Below are positions 38,591 to 49,361 of a DNA stretch of 64,000 nt, one piece after another. The stretch comes from Sambucus nigra (taxonomy: Eukaryota; Streptophyta; Magnoliopsida; Dipsacales; Adoxaceae). Below the pieces are notes generated by a model, which ran no database searches, was not told the DNA's origin, and saw only the letters and a program-made list of their open reading frames with translations. A program made the position numbers and the translations under genes. The DNA lies in contig OX422215.1 in assembly GCA_949130495.1 (NCBI GenBank), positions 531,509,755 through 531,573,754 on the forward strand. Reading direction: 5' to 3'. The stretch's first letter is position 1; each line of letters begins with the position of its first letter.

Positions 38591-38734
38591 TTTAGCTTTC
38601 AGAAAGTTTATTTTTAATGTAATCAGTTCTTCCAAATAATGGAATTTCATATTCTCCTCCATTATACTTCCTTTTTATGTTTTGTTTTTCGGAGTATGGT
38701 GCTTACGCCCTTAATCTAAAGTAAACGAACCAAC

Positions 38735-38960
38735 TTCAGAAAAGTCGAAAAGTCGTTTATAAACTTTTCCATCTTTAGAAAAGTTCCTAGTCAAACTTTT
38801 CCAACTTCAGAAAAGTTCCTTGTCAAACTTTTTCAACTTCAAACTTTTCCAACTTCAGAAACGTTTCCCATCAAATTTTTCCAACTTCAGAAAAGTTCTT
38901 TATATGTATCAAACTTTTCCAACTTCATAAAAAGTTCTTTATATTTATTAAAATTTTCCA
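38735..38960. repeat. Element B tandem array of hairpin units
   Basis: About six imperfect units of AAACTTTTCCAACTTCAGAA-type sequence, roughly 35-45 bp apart. Each unit is an inverted repeat AACTTTTC(8 nt)GAAAAGTT, for example 38794-38817. It sits between the pol stop (38590) and the antisense unit (39393), the same place as the arrays of A and C. Confidence 0.82.
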
Positions 38961-39392
38961 AAAAATTAAACTTCATGTATGATTTGTCCTCGGCAAGTCA
39001 AGAAAAATAAATGAGTAAAATTTCTTCAATAAAGATTTCACCCGATCAGGTTAAAACGCAGTAATAATTATACATTCCTAATACACTTGGTCGCCACTGA
39101 TAACTAATGCTACAACTTAGTACAATAAAGCTATTGACAATTTTACCTAAATGCATTAGTCGAATCTAAGGTCGTGTAAATGATTCAAGAATGAATCAAA
39201 TATTAAACATTTGAGTAGTGTATTTGGTCTATAAGTCGATTAACATACATTGTATAGATTACCTAGTCAACAAAAAGATTAAACATCAACCACAATATTA
39301 AATACAGGAAACCATCAATCAAAAATAACTTCATTGATAAAAAAATGCATTACAATTGGAAAAATCATTACAATAGAAGGAGTAATACAAAT
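38961..39392. other. Spacer between hairpin array and antisense unit of element B
   Basis: AT-rich with no supported ORF. It presumably contains the 3' UTR of the antisense transcript. Confidence 0.4.
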
Positions 39393-40520
39393 CTATTCTA
39401 CTGGACGCTTTCCTTGTGCCTTATCCATCCCAGCAAGAGGATCATCAATGGTATATGGTGAATTTATTATGTTGAAATCTCTCAACATCTTCCTATTACT
39501 GTTGCTCATCTTATCAAGCAAGTGAGGAGGGAGAATTATCTCACACTCGTCATTAAGGACATAGTCACCCAAATATTTACTTATTATGCATTGAGAAGTG
39601 GAATTAGAGGGAATCCATCTTGTATCCAATTTTAAGGGAGGTTTGTCACAATCTAATAATATTGGGTCATTCTAGTACCACAACTCACTGCTTCGATCAT
39701 ACTTTAATAGTTTTTAAATTTAGTCTATCCCCATTTGTAGCCTTTATGATTGCTTTGAGCAACATGATCATCCAAATGAGTTAAGGCCTTATTATAGCCA
39801 TCCATCCAAACTTCCCTTGGATACTTATGGAAGTGGAGTGGCATCTTATCAACTTGATCTTGGAGATTCTTAAGGACAATGTCTTTGGATTTTAGTAGGG
39901 CAGCTTGGTCGTCTAGAGTCGTCTTTGTTCTCTCATCCTCAATGGTGGGCCGAACAACTATATTTTGCCTAAGAACTCATCCAGGTTTGATTTTGTTTTC
40001 TAAAAAGCTTCTAGTTCTTCTAAAAACCTGGTATTTTTAGTCTTTAAAAAGGAAACACCCTCGTTTGGACCAGTATTGGTTGAACTCTTCAGACTATCAA
40101 GTTCATTCCTCAAGAAATTATTTTCTTTATCCAGCATTGCATTAATTGATTGGGCACTCTCCAAATCTTGTTTCAAAGATAATTATGTCTTATGCATAGC
40201 AGAAGTAATATATTTTAATTTTTTATCAAAGCCACATCTTTCACTCAATGCCTTGTATTTGGCTTCGTAGTCAAAGTGGAGAAATGCCTTCGACACTTTA
40301 TGATCCTCATGCATCTTTTCAATCATCTCATAGTAACCAGCATTATTTGCTACAGCTCTATCCAAGAGGTAGTGGAGATGGATGTAATATTATTTTACAT
40401 CATCAGATACATATGGGCCGATCAACCCTGATAAATCTTCCTCGAATAACGAAACATGGCCAGGCTCAAAGATATTTTTGCAGCACCTAAGTAGATCGGA
40501 TTCAGTAGAGACAATAGCTT
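39393..40520 (-). pseudogene. Element B antisense coiled-coil ORF (beta), decayed
   Basis: This segment corresponds to the C-element ORF at 53517-52239. On the minus strand, conserved blocks are LLDRAVANNAGYYEMIEKM near 40365, SKYLGDY near 39580 and the C-terminus NIINSPYTIDDPLAGMDKAQ ending in RPVE-stop at 39393. Upstream text near 40400-40490 (CCKNIFEPGHVSLFEEDL) belongs to it in the same strand. Stops and frameshifts break the middle. Function unknown; coiled-coil composition. Confidence 0.65.
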
Positions 40521-40739
40521 TTCCCTATCATCAAACCGAAAAGTTACAAGTACATGAGTTTATGTGGAAAATCCAGGGAAATAAGTAATACAAGAAAAGA
40601 ACAAACCAACAAGAAATAGAAGGCATTAAAAAGCATCAAGAGTTGAGAAGAAAAGTTATTCTTTCATTGATTAATCATTGAAGTAAAAAGGCTGATACAT
40701 CATCAAGAAAGAAAAGAAAAAAAATAAACTTGCTTATTA

Positions 40740-42820
40740 GGAGCTAGATTTTTTCCTTGTCCTAGGCCTGGTCTTGGTTGGCAGAAGGTTAGTTAGAACT
40801 AGAATTTAGCACCATTGAACACTAAATGGGCATCATAAAAGATTCTCCAAACCCCTCCTGGTCATCAAACTCCTCGTCCAGGTTAGGTGGAGTATTGGGA
40901 TCATGCCTTTGGAAAAGGCCTGCGTTTTCCTCTGCGCTGACCACCTTCATAGCTTTTGACCATCCTTCCTTAAAGCATAGCTTCTATGCATATTCAATCT
41001 AGGTAGAGGCAAATAAGAGAGCTTTCTCCCAACCCTTATCAAAAGCAGTTTTGCCTTTATCTTTCAAGGAAATGACTTCAGAAGTCAAATCAGCCACTTT
41101 GTCGTCGGTAGATCAGGCCCGAGTAGTGGCTTCTACAAGTTTTTCTTCAATAGTCTTAGCGTTACCTTTAGCATCATCCAATTTCTTCTTCGTATCCTGG
41201 GCTTTGTCTTTAGTAGCCTTTATTTTTCCTTCAGCTGTCAGGGTCATATCATTGGCCTTTCTCAGTCCTCTTCCCAGGATTTTTTCTTTGTTTCCAAAGC
41301 TTGATGAGAAGCAGTCAGAGGATATTTTAGGCCCTCAAAAGCCTCTTCCACCTCTCCAGGAGAGTACCTCAGTTGGTCGTCCATCTCCATCATTTGGTTG
41401 AAGTTATCCAAAAACTACAAGAAGAATAAAATACCAGATGTCAAAAAAAGTCATCAACATTAAGGAAAAATAAAAAATGAGATACTTACCAATGCCAAGT
41501 TATGGAAATACCTTACATTTAGCCTAGACCTGGGCATGGGGACTGATGCAACCCGATCAGTAGGAAAAGTTCCAGACTTGATCAAACCCCTGGCAAACCC
41601 AGGGTTAATTGCAACAAAAGTTGACCCAATGTCAAGGTCAGATTGGATTTTTTCACCAACTCTTATTGGTCAGCCAAGGTCTGCTTTGCAGCCAACGCTT
41701 ATTAGTCGACTTGAGTTTTTTGGGGATCAAGAAAACCTCTTTTCAGTCTCTTGAGTTGAGACCTAGTAGTTTGAGTCTCTTCAACACCAAAATGCCTCTT
41801 ATCACTGGCTTGGGATTTTTTCTCAGCTGGATTCTTGTCAGTATCAGCATTCTTCTTAGGGGGAGGAGACAATGGCCCATCCAGAAAATGGGGCATCTTC
41901 CTCTTAGTCATATCGACTGGAGGAGAGAGTGGGATCTCAAAAATGTCAAAATATCCAAATGAAGAAGAAGCTCCTCCCAACTCAGCACTAGCAGACTCAG
42001 TAGCTGAAGAGGTAGGTACATGATCCTCTTCTAAGTTGACAGAAACTTGAGGCAGCAGAAGTGTTGGTCGAACAACCAAAGAAGTGATGGAGCTCTTGTA
42101 TTCCAACAGTAAGGAAACAGCTCGGGGATGTTCCTCTCCAACCCTTTGATTCAGTCCCCACAAAAACTTAAGCTCCTCAATATTAATTAACCCTTCTTTG
42201 GTGCACCTCTTCTTAATTTCCTTTGTAGCAAAAAGGATCAGCAAAGTTAGTCGACTATATACAAAAACACATAACAAAAGAAAGAACAAGTAAAAGAATT
42301 GTAACATATGCCACATCTTGTTTGAGAACATCTGGGCCGAGTGTATGACACTCCCTCTAGAAGAGGAGCATATTCTCAGTTCTTAACAACCACACCATAA
42401 TCCCAATAATCCTTATTGGAATCTGTCGAATTCACTGGTAAGGCCCTATTTGCTTGCCTAGTCTTCAAATAATAAGTGTTATCTCGAACCGTACCCCATT
42501 TATAGCAAAACATCAACTACCGAACCCCAATATGGATCATGTAAATCTCGTTTAACCTATGGACACCATTTACAACCCTCCAAGTATTCGGTGCCACTCT
42601 AGTAGGAACCACATCAAAGTATTGACAAAATTAAAGAAAAATAGGGTTTGGTGGAAAGGTGATGCCACATTCAGCTATGAATATGGTGGGGATCCAGTGA
42701 CCCTCAGGAAGAGAATACACATCTATAGGACCCTGGGCTATCTCTAAATTTACCTAAGACGGAATTTTCCTCTTTTTCTCTAAACTCATCTAATGAACCC
42801 TCATCTTTAATGTGAACCAT
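40740..42820 (-). pseudogene. Element B antisense gene (alpha), decayed, with conserved intron
   Basis: This is the counterpart of the C gene at 55899-53701. It starts at the ATG at 42820 (MVHIKDEGSLDEF). The first exon is full of frameshifts, but the splice-donor context ATAT|GTTA near 42300 matches C. Exon 2 includes ATKEIKKRCTKEGLINIEEL and the basic end SQLKRLKRGFLDPQKTQVD near 41702. After intron 2 comes FLDNFNQMMEMDDQLRYSPG, then a degraded coiled coil and DKGWEKALLF near 41040. Intron 1 appears to have lost its AG acceptor, and the DKEK junction has lost its GT donor. Confidence 0.65.
41415..41489 (-). other. Predicted intron 2 of antisense gene B (75 nt)
   Basis: On the minus strand the donor is GCATTG|GTAAGTATC and the acceptor is TTCTTGTAG|TTTTTGG. 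Splicing is phase 0 and joins RYFHNLAL to FLDNFNQMM, the same place and phase as in A and C. Confidence 0.78.
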
Positions 42821-43303
42821 GATGGAAAAAGAGAAAAAGTTGATAAAACAGACAAAGAGGGAAAGAAGGCTTACAGGGAAACTAAGGTCAATGCAAGAAC
42901 TGAAGAAAAATAATGTCAGCAAACGATTGTACAAGGAAAGCTTGAAGACAAAGGAAAACTATTAAGCACACGAGGTTTGAAACGAAAACAAAGGAGGGAA
43001 AAATTGTACCTGTTTATAGGTTGCCTCGATAAATAGGAATGAAATGATTAACTGAATGAGTAGTTGAACTACTACTGGTTGCACGCCTCCCGAAGCATCA
43101 ATAGACTATTGTATCCATTGGCAGTCCAAAAAAGGTTTAGTTATTTACAAAAAATGCCATTATCAAAAAGTTCTAGTGAAAACTTTTACAAGTGTGGGAA
43201 GTCGGCTACCGATCAATTTCTCAAAATAGTATGTCGATCAATTTCTTGGACTAAATACTCCATACTTTCGATCAATCATCGAGCATGGAGCATTGGGGGC
43301 CAT
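42821..43303. other. Antisense promoter/leader and PPT region of element B
   Basis: The minus-strand reading CCTATTTATCG (43027-43037) is a possible TATA box for the antisense unit. The region ends in a purine-rich stretch (GGAGCATTGGGGGCCAT) next to the 3' LTR. Confidence 0.4.
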
Positions 43304-43496
43304 TGTTGCATGTAAAAATTACCCTCTTACATGGACCAATGATAAATATACACATATGTGGTCGACTAGCCACCTTGATCAGCATTAGAGACACTTAGTC
43401 GACTGAAAGGTCGACCAGCTCCAGAAGGCCAACCAATAGAAGGACCTAAAGTTACTCGGATGGGATGACAACAAACACTGAATTCCAAGAGGTTCA
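43304..43496 (+). mobile_element. Element B 3' LTR, left piece
   Basis: It begins TGTTGCATGTAAAAATT and aligns with the 5' LTR at 32424 onward up to AGAGGTTCA, where solo LTR D is inserted. GTTCA at 43492-43496 is the target-site copy. Confidence 0.9.
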
Positions 43497-44532
43497 TGTA
43501 ATACCAAGTATTATTATGGCCTTCAATTATGGGATTAATTAAATTAAATTGGGATAAATTAATTTAAAATTAATCTTGATGTTAAATTTGATATTTAATA
43601 GTGTGACGAGAATTAGTGATTATTGGTGAGAATTATGTTGAATATTACTTATTGTGTAAAGTAATATATGAGATTGAATTTATTACAATTTTCGTGAGTG
43701 AATAATACGATAATTATATAAATTAAGTCGGGACGTGCGTGTGTCATGTTGGGACTAAATTAATGGAATAAAAAGTGAATTAATTCTAAGTCACCCGTAT
43801 TGTCATTTCGAGTGCGTCTATGTGTCCAAAAGGGTCGAGATAGTCAAAAAAGTATACCCGGGAGTTCGGTTTGGGTCTCGGAACGTTTTTAGGCTCAATC
43901 GATAACTCAGGAGGGCATTTTGGTAATTTTCAATTTTAAGCCTTAATTATGGACGAAAATTATAAGGTTATATATGTTGTTAGATGTTATCTTCTAGGGT
44001 TAGAACAAACACAAATCACAGAAGCCATTAGAGGAGAGACGTCAGGAGCTTTTCCAAGAATAGAAGCATCGTAGTTGCACCGTTCGCACCACAAACACCG
44101 TCGAAGTGTAGATCGGAGGAAGAGGAACTCATCCACACCATCAAATCCCAGAAACTCAGACCTTGGATTTCCAGGAAAGTATCTAACTTTTTGTTCTTTA
44201 GTTGATAACACATAGTGTAGGAGATAATGACTTTATGTCTCATGAAAATATAATGTTGTTGGGAGATTATTATGATAATTTGGAGTAGAAACCATGTTAG
44301 GATGTATATCTTGTTATATTTAGAATAATGACCATGAAATTGAATGCCCGGTAGAGATAGAAATCTATACATTAATGGGATTCTTGAGAAAATTAGATAA
44401 ACTAGGGCTAAATGATAAATTCTTGAATTAATCCATTTGATGACGATTCTTGAGGAATTAATGAATGTTTTCATTAAAAATCATCCATATTGGTTTAAAA
44501 TCATCCATATTGGTTTATATAAAGTTCATGAT
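43497..44532 (+). mobile_element. Solo LTR D, left piece
   Basis: It starts TGTAATACC and is organised like the array LTR. Landmarks shared in order are AAGGGTCGAGATAGTC, GTATACCCGGG, a GGTCTCGG and GGGCATTTTGGT. It is interrupted at 44533 by the LTR of element C. D ends at 57954 with GGCGGGGTGTCACA and is flanked by GTTCA/TTTCA, so it is a solo LTR from a family related to the 11.7-28.5 kb array. Confidence 0.85.
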
Positions 44533-45087
44533 TGTTGATACCAAATTTAGCCTGCTGACATGGCTCAATTAAGTAAAGACACGTGGCAATCTGCATGATA
44601 ATAATAAACATTTCCGAACAACTCCGAGGACCCATGACTGCAACGAGGAACTCCACTTCCCCGACTAACTCAAATTCTCCGACTTACAAGAGTCTTCCGA
44701 GGAACTCTACTACTCCGAGGAACTTCACCGCACCGAGATACTCAGGCGGTCCGAGCTGCACCTCGTAACAAAACATTAATAGCGGGAAAACCAACAGATA
44801 GACTGCGCATTAAATACGTATAGATGTATACGCTTAAGGGGCATTAATGATTTACCCTTTCACATGTACAGACTAGATGCTATAAATAAATTGTATCATC
44901 CCCATTGTGAGGGGACCAGAATTTCTTGACAAATCCTGTAATCGAGAATTCCCAAACAAGTCAGCAATAACAGAAACAGTGGACGTAGGCCATTCTTATA
45001 AGGCTGAACCACTTTAAAATTTCTTTGTCTCATTTAATTTTATCTGTGATTAAATAATTAGATACGATCTAGTTTTTTACATCAACA
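44533..45087 (+). mobile_element. Element C 5' LTR
   Basis: 555 bp, TGTTGATACCAAATTTAGCC...TACATCAACA. It contains a TATA-like GCTATAAATAAATT near 44879, several short CCGAGGAACT repeats (44620-44730) and the hairpin AGTGG...CCACT at 44978-45013. The left flank is ATGAT. No 3' partner was found. Confidence 0.9.
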
Positions 45088-45089
45088 GA

Positions 45090-45108
45090 TTGCCGCCGTC
45101 TGTGGGAA
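45090..45108 (+). promoter_or_regulatory. Element C primer binding site
   Basis: TTGCCGCCGTCTGTGGGAA, 2 bp after the LTR; the equivalents in B and F read TTGGCG... Confidence 0.75.
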
Positions 45109-45153
45109 TACGACTGTTAATATCATTTTTTCACCAAAAATAATTCATCACCA

Positions 45154-46835
45154 ATGGCTGATAATCCTGAATTCAGCAATCGAAACGTTGGAAATCCTTC
45201 AAATCCATCTACTCCTTTAAATATTCCAGATCTGGCTGGAATAATGACAAATCTGGCCCAAGGCCAGACCGCCATGAAAGAAACTATGCGGGAACTCATA
45301 CAAACCCTACATGGCGGTGCACCAGCCTATTCAGGACAACGCAGTGATCAAAGAAACACCCATTTTCTTCCTTCGCGTACAGGGCATACAGCTTCATATC
45401 GTAATGAAGAATCTGATGATTTCTCTTATCAACCTGGGCGAACTTCATCAGTACGGGCACAGATACTGAACAATGTATCACTCTCTCTCCAGAGAGGACC
45501 AGTGCGCTGGAAAGATTAAGCAGGGTGTCTCCTTTCAGTCGATTAGGCCCTAGGAGGAATAAAAGTCCACCTAAGGCCACGTCGAAGAGTTTTCGACAAC
45601 CATCATATTTAAAAGAAGGATCAGCGCAATCGCGACCAACTGCTCGTCAAGATAGATCCTAGGAAGCCACATCAACTCGATCAATTGCTCGAACCAACAG
45701 GCCCAAGGAAGGAAATGATGCGTGGAAAGGCTCTATTCAGAGACTGGAAGATAGATTGGGAGAAATGGCTAAGGCGAAGAATCCCCTACAACGAACTTTC
45801 ATTCAAGAGACACCTTTGGTCCAGGCTATTGTGGATTTTCCGACGCCGTCAAAGTTCAAAGCAGCTGTGGTGACTCCCAAATATGATGGAAAGACAGATC
45901 ATGTTCTTCATATAGAGCAGTATCTAGCTGCCGTCGACATCTATGTTATCCCCGACGAGATGAGATGCAGAGCGTTCTCTGGAACCCTTACTGGATCTGC
46001 TCAGATATGGTACAATAATCTTCCTCGGGGTAAGATTTTAACTTTCTTTCAACTGGCCGAGTTATTCATTGGGAATTTCTGTTTTGGGGCAAAGACAATT
46101 AAACGAGTAGCGCATTTGTTAAGCGTTAGACAAAAAGTTGGTGAGAGTACTAGAGATTATATAACTCGTTTTAATAACGAGAAACTCTAAGTCATAGATT
46201 ATGAAGAAAAGACAGCGATCACCGCCTTGATGAGTGGGTTGTTGCCCAACAAGTTGTATTACACTTTGGGTAAAGATCCACCCACAACCATGTCAGAATT
46301 GATGGCAAAAGCGGCCAAAATCATGAATGCCGAGGAAGCTATGGCTGCGAAGAAGAATATGGATAAAGAAACCAAGGTGGAAGTTGACAAAGCTAATAAG
46401 AAAGAGCATAAGAGTAATGGTGGTGACAAACAATCCAAAAATAGGTCGTCATGGGAAGTGTTGAAAAATTTTGATAATTATACTCCTTTGAAGATGGGTA
46501 TCAACCACGTTTTGGAAGAAATAAAAAATAACGAGGAATTAAAATGGCCAAAGAAAATGAAGGTAGACCCTGACAGAAGGAATAGGGAAAAATATTGCGA
46601 GTTTCACAAAGATCATGGCCATATGACTAAAAATTGCATAGCTCTCTAGAATGAGATCGAAACACTCATTAGACGAGGAAAACTGTCAAAGTATGTTGAT
46701 CGTAGAAATGAAAGAAGAAATGACGACCGACCAAGAGAGAGGTCTAGATCCCCTCATCGAGCAGAGGAGAACAGGAAAAGAGATCATGAAGATGATACAG
46801 AAAATGATCCCGATCTTCCCAAAAGACCAAGGTAG
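45154..46835 (+). pseudogene. Element C gag
   Basis: Starts at ATG 45154 (MADNPEFSNRN). A Ser/Arg-rich N-terminal part shifts frame near 45460. The gag domain then follows at 45756-46190 (VVTPKYDGKTDHVLHIEQYL, AQIWYNNLPRGK, GESTRDYITRFNNEKL). A C-terminal part runs from 46227 ([20 protein letters not shown]). A zinc knuckle of C-x2-H-x4-H-x4-C type ([14 protein letters not shown]) lies near 46595-46640. The protein would package RNA into virus-like particles. Inactivating changes are the frameshift, a TAG near 45660, a TAA after NNEKL (46188-46190) and a TAG after IAL near 46648. All blocks are otherwise recognisable, so decay is mild. Confidence 0.9.
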
Positions 46836-47788
46836 CCAGAACGCGAGGTATTTTAATACGTTTTGGGTCATTTGATTGTAATGTTATTGCAGGTGGAGAT
46901 GCAGGAGGAGGAGGAGATCTTACTGCAGAAAGAAAGGCTTATCTCTGTGAGGCTCAAGCTTGCTCATTTATTCAACGGATAAATCTGGCCAAGGAGGATC
47001 GACCGAGAAAGGTAAACAAAGAGAAGTTGGTTATTGGTTTTTCAAAGAACGACCTCGCAGGTGTCTTATATCCTCATGATGACCCGTTTGTGATCAAAAT
47101 GAGGATGAAAGAAGTGATGATTTCAAGAGTTCTGGTAGATAATGGTAGCTCGGCAGACATCATGTTCTACTCGTGCTTCGACAGTTTAAACTTAAAGTTA
47201 TCTCAACTGGAGCCTTATCACAGACCTCTCCTCGGTTTTGCTGGCGAGAAAGTTTTTCCACTTGGGACGATCAAGTTGGACATATTCATTGGCACATGGC
47301 CTGCTTCTCGAACAGAAAGAATACATTTCTTCGTGATGGATAAGAATGTTCAGTCAGCCTACAACATCATCATGGGAAGGGTCGAATTGAATAAGTTCAA
47401 AGCAGTCCCATCTACAGTACATCAGTGTCTAAAATTTCCAACAAACTTTGGAGTAGGAGTTGTGAAGGGTGATCAAAAAGTAGCTCGGGAATGCTATTAT
47501 TCATCTGCCGAGCAAGAGGAGCTGGAAGAATTAAGGAAAAAGACTACTACCTATGAAGTGGATGAAGGTACAGAAATTGAAACACTGGATCCTAGAGATG
47601 AGTCACAACTTGTGAAGGGTCAGGTGGTGGAAGCTACAGAAAACATCATTCTGGACGATGAACACCCTGAACGAATAACTCAAATAGGTTCGTCGTTGGA
47701 TACCTCATTAAAACAGGAATTCATAACTTTCCTTAAAAGCAGAAAAAAAAAACTTTTGCGTGGAGTCATGAGGATATGCCTGGAATAG
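46836..47788 (+). pseudogene. Element C aspartic protease region
   Basis: The open frame at 47027-47788 contains SRVLVDNGSSADIMFYSCFD near 47128; DNG stands where many retroviral proteases have DSG or DTG. It also contains YNIIMGRVELNKFKAV near 47360. This is the usual layout of the Tat/Athila protease. It continues into a Glu-rich linker toward the RT. A frameshift in a poly-A run (GAAAAAAAAAACTT near 47741-47755) separates it from the RT frame. Confidence 0.85.
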
Positions 47789-48560
47789 ACCCAAATTTCT
47801 TATGTCATGAGCTCAAAGTGAATAAGGAGATCAAACCAATGAAGCAGAGAAGAAGAGTATTCAGTCCCGAGAAGAATCAAGCTATACAAGAGGAGGTCGA
47901 GAAGCTCTAGAAAGCTTGCTTCATCGAAGATGTTAAATATCCAGACTGGTTAGCCAATGTGGTAATGGTAAAGAAGAAAAACAACAAGTGGAGGATGTGT
48001 GTAGATTTCACCGACCTCAACAAAGCATGTCCAAAGGATCACTTTCCATTGCCTCGTATCGATCAACTAGTTGATGCTACCTCGGGACACGAGCTGCTGA
48101 GCTTCATGGATGCTTATTCTGGTTACAACCAGATCAAAATGAAACCTGAAGACAGGGAGAGTACTTCTTTCATTACTCCTAGGGGAACTTATTGTTATAA
48201 TGTTATGCCTTTTGGTTTGAAAAATGCAGGTGCGACATATCAGCGGTTGATGAACAAGGTCTTTGCTGAACAAATCAGTTGCAATATAGAAGTCTATGTT
48301 GACGATATGTTGACGATATGCTGACAAAGAGCAAGAAAGTTGCCGATCATCTAGTTGACTTAGGCCAGACCTTTGATCAACTGGATAAATATCAAATGAA
48401 GTTGAACCCGACAAAGTGTATATTTGGAGTACGAGAAGGAATGTTCCTCGGGTACATCGTTAATCAACGAGGCATTGAAGCAAATCCTGAAAAGATCAAA
48501 GCTCTATTAGGGCTACGATCTCCAACGACGAAGAAAGAAGTGCAAAGTCTTACAAGATAA
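47789..48560 (+). pseudogene. Element C reverse transcriptase
   Basis: The blocks are in order: KWRMCVDFTDLNKACPKDHF, PLPRIDQLVDATSGHELLSF, MDAYSGYNQIKM, MPFGLKNAGATYQRLMNKVF, then VYVDDM near 48290-48309. The thumb and connection follow (FDQLDKYQMKLNPTKCIFGV, FLGYIVNQRGIEANPEKIKA). The Y-V-D-D catalytic motif is followed at once by an 11-bp tandem duplication that shifts the frame. A TAG near 47908 and a TAA at 48558-48560 also interrupt it. Confidence 0.92.
48299..48320 (+). repeat. 11-bp tandem duplication in the RT active-site codons
   Basis: TTGACGATATG is present twice in a row (48299-48309 and 48310-48320). The counterpart in element B has a single copy. The duplication moves the frame by 11 bases and inactivates the RT. 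Confidence 0.95.
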
Positions 48561-49313
48561 ATAGCAGCACTCAACAGATTTGTATCGCGAGCAACTGATA
48601 GATGTCTCCCATTCTTCAAAATGCTCCAAAATACTTTTGAGTGGAATGATGAATGTGAGAAGGTTTTTCAAGACTTGAAGAAATACCTAGGAGCACCTCC
48701 GCTGTTGTCCAGGACAGTGATGGGAGAAAAATTATACTTGTATCTGGCAGTATCGGAGAATGCAGTTAGCTCGACTTTGATGAGAATGGAGAATGGAGTG
48801 CAAAAACCAATTTATTATACAAGTAAGGCCTTTCGAGGAGCAGAGATCAGATACCCAAAGCTGGAAAAATTGGCATTGGCGTTGATTGAGGCGAGTAGGA
48901 GAATAAGGCCATATTTCTAGGCCCATACTATAGTGGTATATACAGACATGCCGTTGAGACAAGCCCTACATAAACCAGAAAAATCAGAGAGATTGATGTA
49001 CTGGGCAATAGAACTCAGTGAATATGATATAATTTATGAACCCAGATCATCGCTTAAAGGGCAAGCAGTAGCAGATTTTATAGCAGAATTCACCTATCCT
49101 GATACTCCCGAAGAGCAAAAACTGCTAACTGATGAACCTGTGGATGTTACAGGGTCAACAAACACTAGCTCAGACCAACTTAAGTCGGTAAAAGGGCAAG
49201 TGGATGTTACGGGATCATCAAATTCGAGCTCAGACCAACTTAGGTTGGTAAAAGGGCGAGAAAAGATGGTCGACGAAGAGCAAGAAGTATCAGGAGATGA
49301 TGAAAGAAAGTAA
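48561..49313 (+). pseudogene. Element C gypsy-type RNase H (first RNase H)
   Basis: 48621-48920 reads FEWNDECEKVFQDLKKYLGA, LYLAVSENAVSSTLMRMENG and KAFRGAEIRYPKLEKLALAL. A TAG at 48918-48920 replaces a codon in PYFQAHT-like text, then 48933 continues as RLMYWAIELSEYDIIYEPRS and AVADFIAEF. This is the RT-linked RNase H with poorly conserved catalytic acids. The tail (49120-49310) contains two copies of a 60-bp unit (GQVDVTGSSNSSSDQL). Confidence 0.82.
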
Positions 49314-49361
49314 CAAATATTCCACCGAGGAACTCTGTCAAATTAGACATTTGAAGACGAG

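Noticed and set aside
44583..44768. Plus-strand 61-codon ORF rich in Thr/Asn/Ser/Pro
   Set aside because: Lies wholly inside the element C LTR over short CCGAGGAACT repeats, upstream of the primer site.
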